From: Gammaproteobacteria bacterium RBG_16_57_12
GTDB lineage: Bacteria; Pseudomonadota; Gammaproteobacteria; RBG-16-57-12
Direction: 5' to 3'
Assembly (NCBI GenBank): GCA_001801365.1
Contig: MGXL01000121.1
Span: forward strand, 4,337 to 16,675
Length of the DNA stretch: 12,339 nucleotides
Shown here: piece by piece, positions 1 to 7,590 of the stretch
Numbering within the stretch: position 1 is the stretch's first letter
How the letters are laid out: each line of letters starts with the position of its first letter
Notes under the pieces: model-generated
Databases searched by the model: none
What the model saw: the letters and a program-made list of their open reading frames with translations, nothing else
Told to the model about the DNA's origin: nothing
Translations under genes and position numbers: made by a program

Positions 1-186
1 CCGTGACCGTGTAGCCGGGGCGGCCTGCCAGAACCTGGGCCAGGGTGCTTTTGCCCGAGCCATTCGGTCCCATGATGGCATGAACCTCGCCGGCCTTGAT
101 TTTCAGGTTGATGCCCTGCAATATGCCCTTGTCTTCCACGGACACATGCAGATCATCAATCGTCAGTAATACATTAGCGTCGCGCA

Positions 187-187
<1 letters not shown>
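1..187 (-). CDS. sufC: SufC, Fe-S assembly ATPase (N-terminal part, cut by window edge)
   Basis: Only the first 62 codons are present; the gene continues beyond base 1. The translation begins [15 protein letters not shown] and contains a Walker A loop, GPNGSGKST, followed by [11 protein letters not shown], which is typical of SufC. SufC is the cytoplasmic ABC-type ATPase of the SufBCD scaffold. In the known system, ATP binding makes SufC dimerise and drives the SufB-SufD rearrangement that exposes the cluster assembly site. The start codon overlaps the sufB stop by one base (TAATG), which suggests translational coupling and fixes the start. The gene follows sufB in the usual SUF order. Signature, Walker B and H-loop motifs lie outside the window, so integrity cannot be judged. 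Confidence 0.93.
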
Positions 188-1632
<1,445 letters not shown>

Positions 1633-1649
1633 TGCAACTCCTGATCATT

Positions 1650-2093
1650 TCAGCGGCCAGCGCGCTTTAGTGTACTGGGGTGCTTTCGGGCGGCCTTTTG
1701 TGCCAACTGGCGCAGATCTATCTGGCCGAGCGTATCGCGGATGATGCCGTTGATATCGATCCAGCCCTCGCGCACACAGCATTCGGACTCCATGGCGCAC
1801 AGGCCTTCCTGTGAAGAACATTGGGTCAGGGCGAGCGGCTCTTCCAGGGCGTCGATGATTTCTATCAGGGATATCCGCTCCGCCGGACGGGACAGGTGAT
1901 ATCCGCCCTTAGTACCACGCTGTGAGCACAGCAGACCGGCCTGGGTCAGCGCCTTCAATATCTTGCTCACCGTCGGCAGGGGCATGTTCACCTGTGTCGC
2001 CAGCTCACCGGCACTCAGGGATAGGACACCCCCCTGGGCCAGATGATTCATAATGACCACGCCGTAGTCGGTCAACTTACCTATACGTATCAT
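1650..2093 (-). CDS. Rrf2-family SUF operon regulator (IscR-like)
   Basis: A 147-residue Rrf2-family transcription factor, the usual length for this family. The N-terminal winged helix-turn-helix covers about residues 1-70: LSAGELATQVNMPLPTVSKI contains the HTH, and the wing follows around residues 54-68 (GTKGGYHLSRP). A cysteine motif follows at Cys92, Cys99 and Cys105/Cys106. It matches in position the Cys92/98/104 set that binds the [2Fe-2S] cluster in E. coli IscR. The place directly ahead of sufB and the overall sequence fit the gammaproteobacterial SUF regulator group, which is thought to repress its own suf operon when clusters are plentiful. The start has a good Shine-Dalgarno, GAGGAAG, at 2097-2103 on the minus strand. 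A palindromic site at 2111-2131 is the likely autoregulatory operator. The cluster type and the sign of regulation are inferred from the family. Confidence 0.93.
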   Translation of the reverse strand: MIRIGKLTDYGVVIMNHLAQGGVLSLSAGELATQVNMPLPTVSKILKALTQAGLLCSQRGTKGGYHLSRPAERISLIEIIDALEEPLALTQCSSQEGLCAMESECCVREGWIDINGIIRDTLGQIDLRQLAQKAARKHPSTLKRAGR

Positions 2094-2110
2094 AATCTTC
2101 CTCGTCCGAT

Positions 2111-2131
2111 ATAGGACTATATTAGTACTAT
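2111..2131 (-). promoter_or_regulatory. Palindromic operator of the SUF regulator
   Basis: On the plus strand the site reads ATAGGACT, then ATATT, then AGTACTAT; the two 8-base arms match at 7 of 8 positions. The inner 13 bases, GACTATATTAGTA, match the core of the E. coli IscR type 1 site (GACT-RWWWY-AGTC) at 12 of 13 positions. The flanking bases of the 25-bp consensus match poorly. The palindrome sits 18 bases upstream of the regulator start and covers the likely -10 region, so occupancy should block transcription of the regulator-sufB-sufC operon. Binding is inferred, not shown. Confidence 0.7.
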
Positions 2132-2146
2132 TTTGTTCCGAAGCAA
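2116..2146 (-). promoter_or_regulatory. Possible suf operon promoter
   Basis: On the minus strand, TTGCTT (2146-2141) could be a weak -35. It lies 17 bases from AATATA (2123-2118) or 19 bases from TATAGT (2121-2116), either of which could be the -10. The -35 matches only 3 of 6 consensus bases, as in promoters that depend on an activator or are kept weak. The -10 choices fall inside the palindromic operator. The placement is plausible, but the exact hexamers are uncertain. Confidence 0.4.
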
Positions 2147-2330
2147 AATTTATTTTCCATCTAATACTCTATAACCTGGATTACGAATGGCTTATTTAAA
2201 TGACCGATTTATCAAGCGGGAATAGGCTTTATGTGCGGCAGACCCTGTCATATCTCGGGATGCACGTGGAACCGGCAGCACTGTACCGAAGTCTTCGTTA
2301 CTTATTAACAGCCTGCTGCCACAGCGAAAC
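2132..2330. other. Intergenic stretch between the suf operon and the HhH gene
   Basis: The right-hand part of the suf promoter region is AT-rich up to about 2200. Bases 2200-2330 have no gene I can support. An open frame from the ATG at 2200 runs into the antisense strand of the helix-hairpin-helix gene, and a 25-codon frame from 2231 has no family resemblance. I see no hairpin followed by a T tract, so no clear terminator for the helix-hairpin-helix gene, which ends here from the right. Confidence 0.5.
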
Positions 2331-2600
2331 TTACAACCTGGCATCCTTCCAGTTCCACCATTTCAAACGCTCCGGCTCATGTACCGTGTTGCTGGCGTAA
2401 TACACCGCACATCGGAAGGTGTAGAGAACGCAGCGGTCGATATGCTGTCCGCGCAGCTTCATCAGCCTCTCATACATGCGCTGCGGATCTTCGGCTTTCA
2501 AATCGCCCACCTCGCGGTAACCCAGATCCACAAGATCCTGCGCCAGGCTTTTGCCTATACCCGGGATTTCCTGCAATTTTTTTAAAGCAGTCCTGTTCAT
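2331..2600 (-). CDS. Small helix-hairpin-helix protein (Cdd1/pathogenicity-locus family)
   Basis: An 89-residue protein. The N-terminal half carries a helix-hairpin-helix motif, LQEIPGIGKSLAQDLVDLGY at residues 9-28, with the glycine hairpin PGIG. Such motifs bind the DNA backbone without sequence specificity. The C-terminal part, DRCVLYTFRCAVYYA (residues 55-69, with Cys57 and Cys64), followed by LKWWNWKD, matches the family annotated as 'pathogenicity locus' or Cdd1, whose cellular role is not known to me. The gene is complete and apparently monocistronic. No strong Shine-Dalgarno is visible ahead of the ATG. It is divergent from the small membrane protein gene, so the Fur-like site between them could act on either. 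A role in DNA binding or repair is inference from the motif only. Confidence 0.85.
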   Translation of the reverse strand: MNRTALKKLQEIPGIGKSLAQDLVDLGYREVGDLKAEDPQRMYERLMKLRGQHIDRCVLYTFRCAVYYASNTVHEPERLKWWNWKDARL

Positions 2601-2648
2601 CGTAGCCTGGCTCTTAAGGTTACCGCGCCCGAATAAAATGAAATCCGG

Positions 2649-2667
2649 GATAATGATAAATACTATT
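2649..2667 (+). promoter_or_regulatory. Fur-box-like site ahead of the small membrane protein gene
   Basis: The site reads GATAATGATAAATACTATT. It matches the 19-base E. coli Fur consensus GATAATGATAATCATTATC at 15 positions, including the first eleven in a row. It lies 65-83 bases upstream of the ATG at 2732, in the gap shared with the divergent helix-hairpin-helix gene. Other iron genes nearby make Fur binding plausible. Possible -10 sequences follow at 2692-2697 (TTATAT) or 2695-2700 (TATAGT), but no convincing -35 is visible. Confidence 0.5.
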
Positions 2668-2683
2668 CTTACCTGGTATCAGA

Positions 2684-2701
2684 GACTATGCTTATATAGT
2701 C
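2684..2701. repeat. Perfect 6-bp inverted repeat, GACTAT-N6-ATAGTC
   Basis: GACTAT at 2684-2689 and ATAGTC at 2696-2701 are exact reverse complements with six bases (GCTTAT) between. The repeat overlaps the probable -10 region of the small membrane protein gene and could be a regulator site. The spacing differs from that in the SUF regulator operator, so it is probably not the same site type. Confidence 0.4.
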
Positions 2702-2720
2702 ATTATTTTCTTGGACAACC

Positions 2721-2726
2721 AGGAGG
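2721..2726 (+). promoter_or_regulatory. Strong Shine-Dalgarno that fixes the small membrane protein start
   Basis: AGGAGG, a full match to the anti-Shine-Dalgarno core, lies five bases before the ATG at 2732. It selects this ATG over the in-frame TTG at 2711, which would place the ribosome site inside the coding region. Confidence 0.85.
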
Positions 2727-2731
2727 CTGCC

Positions 2732-2998
2732 ATGATCCCGCTGGCAAGAAAAATCAAGCTCTTATGGGCGGGCGTGGCCGCCTCCCTGCTCACCGACTCC
2801 GTCTCCGTTTTCACATTTATTATCGTGGCATCGCTGTATGAGTCAAAACGAATTCCGGAAGACAGCGCCATGCTGGCCATGGAACTCAGCGTGGTGGGTA
2901 TGGCGGTTTCACTGCTGTCATTTCTGATTTGTGTGGCCATGCTCACCAGCTCTTATGAAATGAAACGGCGCGCACAGGCACAGGAGGAGCACGTTTAG
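2732..2998 (+). CDS. Small two-helix inner membrane protein, unknown function
   Basis: An 88-residue protein that I do not recognise. It starts MIPLARKIKLLWAG. Two hydrophobic segments are visible, about residues 10-36 and 51-73, joined by a short charged loop (YESKRIPEDS). Positive residues before the first helix (Arg6, Lys7, Lys9) and after the second (Lys78, Arg79, Arg80) predict that both termini are in the cytoplasm. The tail, RRAQAQEEHV, is short and charged. The start is set by a perfect AGGAGG. The strong ribosome site, balanced topology and upstream Fur-like site argue for a real, expressed gene. It ends by overlapping the convergent NmrA-like gene by four bases. A link to iron is inferred from position and the putative Fur site only; the sequence shows no obvious metal-binding motif. 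Confidence 0.72.
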   Translation: MIPLARKIKLLWAGVAASLLTDSVSVFTFIIVASLYESKRIPEDSAMLAMELSVVGMAVSLLSFLICVAMLTSSYEMKRRAQAQEEHV

Positions 2999-3696
2999 TT
3001 TTTGATAAAGACGGCCATGCCCGTGAATTTTGGTGCGACGGCCTCCGACAGCAGAAAATTCGCAAGGTCGGTGCGGCTGATTGAACTCAACATGCCCAGC
3101 TTGAGCCCGCTACCTGCCGACCAGTGGTTTTTTGCCGGACTTAAGGTCAGGCGCGAGGGCTTCACTATCGTCCAGTCCAGACGACTGTTTTTGATACTCT
3201 CCTCCTGACCCTTACGATCTGCAGCCGCCGCCGGCAGGCGATTGTTGAACAGGGCCGTCATCAACCGGAAAGGCAGGCTGCGGTTCGCGGGGTAATCACC
3301 GATCATGCCTCCCGTCTGAACAACGAGGCGCTTAATCCCGCAGGCCTGCATCGATTCCACAATAGTGGCTGTCGCGGCCTGGCAGAAAATATCGGTATAC
3401 GGAGGCCGCGGGCCCAGCACACAGATAACAGCATCGCAGCCATTCAAACAATTGGCGACATCGTCACCCTTCAGCACCGAGCCGGTTATTACCGTGAGCC
3501 CGTCCGATCCCAGATTTAATGAAGCGGCATTCCTTACCAGAGCCCTGACTTTATAACCCTGCGCCAGGGACGTCTGTACGAGCAGCCTGCCCGTGGCACC
3601 ACTGCCGCCAAAAATGGCGAGTGTTGCTCCGTAACCCCTGTCTGTGCCGGTAGCCATTTTGTCGCGCAGCTTGCTCATCGGGCCAAAGTCGGCCAT
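2995..3696 (-). CDS. NAD(P)-binding NmrA-like / atypical SDR protein
   Basis: About 233 residues if translation starts at 3696. The N-terminal Rossmann fold shows the dinucleotide motif GGSGATG (residues 30-36) after the first strand TLAIF, then VRALVRN, whose Arg55 is in the position that often contacts the NADP phosphate. DWTIVKPSRL (residues 174-183) and ISRTDLANFLL are hallmarks of the NmrA-like, 'SDR_a5' proteins related to biliverdin reductase B. The classical YxxxK catalytic pair is not evident, as is usual in this group. The substrate is unknown. The start is uncertain: ATGs at 3696, 3678 and 3657 are all in frame and none has a good Shine-Dalgarno. I chose 3696 because composition turns from AT-rich to coding-like there. 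Longer in-frame extensions would run into the promoter or the start of the divergent iron-binding protein gene. Confidence 0.85.
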   Translation of the reverse strand: MADFGPMSKLRDKMATGTDRGYGATLAIFGGSGATGRLLVQTSLAQGYKVRALVRNAASLNLGSDGLTVITGSVLKGDDVANCLNGCDAVICVLGPRPPYTDIFCQAATATIVESMQACGIKRLVVQTGGMIGDYPANRSLPFRLMTALFNNRLPAAAADRKGQEESIKNSRLDWTIVKPSRLTLSPAKNHWSAGSGLKLGMLSSISRTDLANFLLSEAVAPKFTGMAVFIKN

Positions 3697-3768
3697 TTGA
3701 TTATCATCAGCATAATAGTTTCGGCCGAGTGTGTTAAATAATATCTTGGGAATAAACTCAAAACCGTA

Positions 3769-3797
3769 TTGATAATAATTCGCATTAATGCTAGTAT
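3769..3797 (+). promoter_or_regulatory. Promoter of the ferric iron ABC operon
   Basis: TTGATA at 3769-3774 matches 5 of 6 bases of the -35 consensus. After 17 bases comes TAGTAT at 3792-3797, matching 4 of 6 bases of the -10, preceded by TGC, an extended -10 element. Transcription would start near 3804, leaving a leader of about 38 bases. A Fur-box-like site overlaps the -35 and spacer. Confidence 0.6.
3770..3789 (+). promoter_or_regulatory. Fur-box-like site over the iron operon promoter
   Basis: The sequence at 3771-3789 reads GATAATAATTCGCATTAAT, 12 of 19 against the E. coli Fur consensus. Under the 7-1-7 model (TGATAAT-N-ATTATCA) the site starting at 3770 matches 12 of 14 bases. It lies over the -35 and spacer, the classical place for iron-dependent repression, and the operon behind it imports ferric iron. 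Within it, GCATTAATGC (3782-3791) is a perfect 10-base palindrome. Confidence 0.65.
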
Positions 3798-3830
3798 GTA
3801 ACCAGTGCAGTCTTTTGTTCATATAGTAAG

Positions 3831-3836
3831 AAGGAG
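3831..3836 (+). promoter_or_regulatory. Shine-Dalgarno of the iron-binding protein gene
   Basis: AAGGAG lies five bases before the ATG at 3842. It supports this start, which directly precedes a signal peptide. Confidence 0.85.
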
Positions 3837-3841
3837 CCGAT

Positions 3842-4858
3842 ATGTCCATCCGTAACCGATACCTGGCTGCGATAGCCACATTAATTTTAAGTGTAATGTC
3901 TAGCGCTCCCACGGCATATGCCAGGGATGAACTGGTCATCTACTCAGCCCGGAATGAACAGCTGATCAAGCCCCTGTTCGATGCCTACACCCAGGCCACG
4001 GGTACTGAAATCCGGTTCATCACCGACAAGGAAGGTCCTCTGATGCAGCGCCTGAAATCGGAGGGGCCGAACAGCCCGGCCGATCTGATCATCACGGTGG
4101 ACGCCGGCAACCTGTGGCAGGCCGCCCAGGAAGATTTGCTCAAACCCGTGCAATCAAAGGTACTCGAATCCAATATACCCCCCCACCTGCGCGATTCCGG
4201 CAATCGATGGTTCGGTCTGTCGATCCGGGCGCGCACGGTGGTTTTTAATACCCGTAAGGTATCCGCCGGTGAACTGAGCACCTATGAAGACCTGGCGGAC
4301 CCGAAGTGGAGGGGCCGGCTGTGCCTGCGCACCTCGAACAAGGTCTACAACCAGTCGCTGGTCGCCATGATGATCGCCGAACTGGGCGAGACCAGAACGG
4401 AACAGGTCGTCAAAGGCTGGGTGGCGAATCTGGCGACGGATGTGTTCCCGGACGACACCAAGATGATGGAGGCGATTGCCGCCGGTCAGTGTGACGTGGG
4501 CATCGGCAACACCTACTATTTCGGACGCCTCAAGGAGAAGGACGCCAGTCTGCCCATCGCCCTGTTCTGGCCCAACCAGCAGGGTAGCGGCGTACATGTG
4601 AACATCTCGGGCGCCGGCGTGACGCGCTTTGCCAAACACGAGCAGGCCGCGATCCGTTTCCTGGAATGGTTGTCCTCCGCTCAGGCCCAGAATCTGTTTG
4701 CCGATGCCAATCTGGAATATCCGGTCAATCCCGCGGTAAAAGCTCATCCCACGGTTGAGGGCTGGGGCGCATTCAAGCAGAATCTGATCAATGTCAGCAA
4801 GGCCGGCGAACTGCAGGTTCAGGCCGTCAAGCTGATGGATCGTGTGGGTTATAAATAG
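3842..4858 (+). CDS. fbpA: Periplasmic ferric iron-binding protein (FbpA/FutA family)
   Basis: A 338-residue extracellular solute-binding protein. Residues 1-27 are a Sec signal peptide: positive start, hydrophobic stretch AAIATLILSVM, and a likely cut after AYA, before RDELVIYSAR. The mature protein has the two-lobed fold of ferric iron carriers of the transferrin-like FbpA group. Three tyrosines align with known Fe(III) ligands: Tyr169 (in SNKVYNQSL) and the pair Tyr225/Tyr226 (in GNTYYFGRL). At the first-lobe position where FutA1 has His-Tyr, this protein has Asn38-Glu39, so it resembles the Mannheimia-type FbpA that uses three tyrosines plus an anion. It delivers Fe(III) to the permease encoded 29 bases downstream. 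A Shine-Dalgarno at 3831-3836 supports the start. Ferric iron is the expected cargo from family and context. Confidence 0.93.
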   Translation: MSIRNRYLAAIATLILSVMSSAPTAYARDELVIYSARNEQLIKPLFDAYTQATGTEIRFITDKEGPLMQRLKSEGPNSPADLIITVDAGNLWQAAQEDLLKPVQSKVLESNIPPHLRDSGNRWFGLSIRARTVVFNTRKVSAGELSTYEDLADPKWRGRLCLRTSNKVYNQSLVAMMIAELGETRTEQVVKGWVANLATDVFPDDTKMMEAIAAGQCDVGIGNTYYFGRLKEKDASLPIALFWPNQQGSGVHVNISGAGVTRFAKHEQAAIRFLEWLSSAQAQNLFADANLEYPVNPAVKAHPTVEGWGAFKQNLINVSKAGELQVQAVKLMDRVGYK

Positions 4859-4887
4859 CCGGATAGCGCAATCATGCAGTACGCGAA

Positions 4888-6540
4888 GTGAGCACTGACC
4901 TCCTCGATATTCGGCAGATTACCGGGCACAGACTGGCCAGGAAGTTCAGCATCTGGCGCTTGTTATCCCTGCTGGTCGCAACCCTGGTTCTGGTGCCGAT
5001 CGGCGTGGTGTTGTGGTCTCTGCTCACGCCGTCATCGGATATCTGGGAACATCTGGTTGTCAACGTACTGCCCGGGGTCTTGAATAATACCTTCTGGCTG
5101 GTGCTGGGGGTGGGGACGGGAACCGCGCTCCTGGGCGTCAGCCTGGCCTGGCTGACCGGCGTCTGTGAATTTCCCGGTCAGCGTTTCTTTGCCTGGTCGC
5201 TGCTGCTGCCGCTCGCACTGCCGGCCTATGTCATGGCCTTTGTCGCCGTCGGCCTGCTCGACTTCACCGGCCCGGTCCAGACGGCCTTGCGCTCCTGGTT
5301 CGGTTCGGTCTGGTTCCCGCCGATACGCTCACGCGGCGGGGTGATCCTGGTGATGACCCTGGCGCTATATCCCTATGTGTATCTGATCGCGCGCAACGCC
5401 TTTCTCACCCAGGGCAAACGCGCCCTGGAGGCGGCCCAGTCCCTCGGCTGCTCGCGCCGCCGCGCCTTTTTCCGTGTCGCCTTGCCGCTGGCCCGCCCCT
5501 GGATTGTGGCGGGTGTGGCTCTGGTAATCATGGAGACGCTGGCTGATTTCGGCACCGTCTCGGTGTTTAATTACGACACCTTCACCACCGCGATCTACAA
5601 GGCCTGGTTCAGCCTGTTTTCGCTGCCGGCGGCATTGCAGCTCGCCTCCGTCCTGATTCTGATTGTGTTTGCCGCCATTGTGTTGGAGCAACAGACCCGT
5701 ACCCGCATCCGCTATACCCAGACCGGGCGCCCATCGCCCCAACATGATCGGATCATCCTGCAGGGATGGAGCCGCTGGGCCGCGACCCTCTATTGCGCAC
5801 TTATCCTGACGGTGGCGTTCATCATACCGGTGGGGCAGTTGCTCCTCTGGGCCGCGCAGGTCTATGCGCAGGATCTCGATGCGCGCTACTGGGGATTCCT
5901 GTGGCACTCGCTGCTGCTCGCCGGTGGCACGGCGCTGACGGCCTCAGCCGTCGCCCTCATCATCGCCTATGCCGGGCGCCGCCATCGGGATATTGCCATG
6001 CGCGCCACCAACCGGCTCGCCACCCTGGGTTATGCCTTGCCCGGCCCGGTGCTCGCCGTGGGTGTGTATGCGCCTGTGGCGTGGTTTGATAATTTGATTA
6101 TCGATGGGACACGTCACTATCTGCACATCGAGATCGGCCAGGTGCTGGGAGGCACACTGCTGGTTATGCTGCTGGCCTATCTGGCCCGATTCCTGGCCGT
6201 CGGTTACAATCCCATCGACAGCCACATGCAGCGCATCACCACCAGCGTGGACGATGCGGCCCATATCTTTGGCGTGCGTGGTTTTGCGATGCTCAGGCGT
6301 GTCCACCTGCCGATGCTCAAGGGCGGCCTGCTGACGGCGGTCACCCTGGTGTTCGTCGATGTCATGAAGGAAATGCCCATCACCCTCATGACACGTCCCT
6401 TCGGCTGGGACACGCTGGCGATACGCATCTTCGAGATGACCGCCGAGGGCGAGTGGCAGCGGGCCGCCCTGCCTGCGGTGGCGCTGGTGCTGGCCGGACT
6501 GATACCCATCCTGCTGCTGACGCGAAATGGCGATCATTAA
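4888..6540 (+). CDS. fbpB: Ferric iron ABC transporter permease (fused two-domain, FbpB type)
   Basis: A 550-residue inner membrane protein with two homologous permease halves, each with about six hydrophobic helices, as in FbpB and FutB. Each half carries an EAA loop that docks the ATPase: EAAQSLGCSRRRAFFRVALP at about 181-200, and DAAHIFGVRGFAMLRRVHLP at about 456-475. The two halves are joined by a hydrophilic linker around 267-295 (EQQTRTRIRYTQTGRP). The protein moves Fe(III) handed over by the binding protein across the inner membrane. The start is a GTG at 4888 with only a weak upstream purine run; the frame is closed by a stop at 4864-4866 and no ATG is available, so GTG is the best choice. 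The gene overlaps the ATPase gene if the latter starts at 6527. Both halves look intact. Confidence 0.94.
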   Translation: MSTDLLDIRQITGHRLARKFSIWRLLSLLVATLVLVPIGVVLWSLLTPSSDIWEHLVVNVLPGVLNNTFWLVLGVGTGTALLGVSLAWLTGVCEFPGQRFFAWSLLLPLALPAYVMAFVAVGLLDFTGPVQTALRSWFGSVWFPPIRSRGGVILVMTLALYPYVYLIARNAFLTQGKRALEAAQSLGCSRRRAFFRVALPLARPWIVAGVALVIMETLADFGTVSVFNYDTFTTAIYKAWFSLFSLPAALQLASVLILIVFAAIVLEQQTRTRIRYTQTGRPSPQHDRIILQGWSRWAATLYCALILTVAFIIPVGQLLLWAAQVYAQDLDARYWGFLWHSLLLAGGTALTASAVALIIAYAGRRHRDIAMRATNRLATLGYALPGPVLAVGVYAPVAWFDNLIIDGTRHYLHIEIGQVLGGTLLVMLLAYLARFLAVGYNPIDSHMQRITTSVDDAAHIFGVRGFAMLRRVHLPMLKGGLLTAVTLVFVDVMKEMPITLMTRPFGWDTLAIRIFEMTAEGEWQRAALPAVALVLAGLIPILLLTRNGDH

Positions 6541-7582
6541 TATGAGTATGCTGCTGGAACTCAAAAACGTCACCCAAACCTACGGCGCCCAGCCTGTGGT
6601 GCAGGATCTGAGCCTGGCGCTTGAAGAGGGCGTGATCGCCTGCCTGCTCGGCCCGAGCGGCTGCGGCAAGACCACGGTATTGCGCTGTATCGCGGGCTTC
6701 GAAGACATTCACACGGGTGAAATCCGGCTCAGTGGCAGTATCGTCAGCCTGCCGGGTTACTGCCTGCCGCCGGAGCGCCGCCGCATCAGCATGGTCTTCC
6801 AGGACTACGCGCTGTTCCCCCATCTCACTGTCGCGGGCAATATCCGCTTCGGTCTGGATCAGCTCGCCCCCGCAGAACGCACCCGCCGCGTGGAAGAATT
6901 GCTGGAAATCGTCGGGCTGCCCGGCACGGCCGGCCGCTATCCGCATGAACTCTCCGGGGGCCAGCAGCAGCGGGTGGCGCTGGCCCGCGCCCTGGCGCCG
7001 CGCCCCCGCCTGATGCTGCTGGACGAGCCCTTTTCCAATCTGGATATCGACCTGCGTGAACGTCTGGGGATCGAGGTGCGTGAACTGCTCAAACGCGAAG
7101 GCATCACGGCCCTGGTCGTCACCCATGACCAGCGCGAGGCCTTCGCCATGGCCGATGCGATCGGCATCATGCACCAGGGCTATATCCAGCAATGGGGCAC
7201 GCCCTACGATATCTATCACCGGCCGGTAAACCGCTTCGTGGCCGACTTCGTGGGACAGGGCACCCTGCTGCCGGGCAAGGTGCTCAATGCGCATCAGGTG
7301 CAGATCGAACTGGGTGTGTTCGAGGGGGATTTCAGCGCGCCGCCCGGCGCGATGGTGGATGTGCTGATCAGACCCGACGATATCGTGCACGATGATGATA
7401 GCCCCTGCCTGGCCACCATCCTGCACAAGACCTTCCGTGGCGCCGAGATTCTTTACACCCTGGCGCTGGCGAATGGCACGCGCCTGTTGTCGTCAGTGCC
7501 CAGCCACCATGATCACCCGCTGGGTGAACGGCTCGGCATCCGAGTGGATATCCCCCACGTCGTCGCCTTTGCGCGCAAATGA
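6527..7582 (+). CDS. fbpC: Ferric iron ABC transporter ATPase (FbpC type)
   Basis: A protein of up to 351 residues that powers the iron importer from the cytoplasmic face. All ATPase motifs are present: Walker A GPSGCGKTT (42-50), Q-loop Gln92 in VFQDYALFPHL, signature LSGGQQQ (142-148), Walker B RLMLLDEP (161-168) with Glu167, and H-loop His200 in VVTHD. The C-terminal part (about 245-350) is a regulatory TOBE-like domain, with VLIRPDDI and the TFRGAEILYTL strand, as in FbpC and related importers. The ATG at 6527 overlaps the permease stop by 14 bases. In-frame ATGs at 6542 and 6548 are also possible, since none has a clear Shine-Dalgarno. This is the third and apparently last gene of the operon, and it ends eight bases before the convergent yqhA-like gene. 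Confidence 0.94.
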   Translation: MAIINMSMLLELKNVTQTYGAQPVVQDLSLALEEGVIACLLGPSGCGKTTVLRCIAGFEDIHTGEIRLSGSIVSLPGYCLPPERRRISMVFQDYALFPHLTVAGNIRFGLDQLAPAERTRRVEELLEIVGLPGTAGRYPHELSGGQQQRVALARALAPRPRLMLLDEPFSNLDIDLRERLGIEVRELLKREGITALVVTHDQREAFAMADAIGIMHQGYIQQWGTPYDIYHRPVNRFVADFVGQGTLLPGKVLNAHQVQIELGVFEGDFSAPPGAMVDVLIRPDDIVHDDDSPCLATILHKTFRGAEILYTLALANGTRLLSSVPSHHDHPLGERLGIRVDIPHVVAFARK

Positions 7583-7590
7583 CCACGGCC

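Noticed and set aside
2231..2308. 25-codon frame starting MCGRPCHISGC, with four cysteines
   Set aside because: The MCGR start recalls SRAP/YedK proteins, but the similarity stops there and the frame ends at once. It is probably chance.
2200..2400. 66-codon plus-strand open frame beside the suf promoter
   Set aside because: There is no Shine-Dalgarno and no family resemblance, and its last third is antisense to the helix-hairpin-helix gene.
3697..3939. N-terminal extension of the NmrA-like protein up to an ATG at 3939
   Set aside because: It would overlap the promoter, ribosome site and signal peptide of the divergent iron-binding protein gene, and the Rossmann fold begins only later.
6386..7426. 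Long 346-codon open frame on the minus strand
   Set aside because: It is antisense to the iron ABC permease end and ATPase, which carry complete motifs. The frame reflects high GC codon bias.
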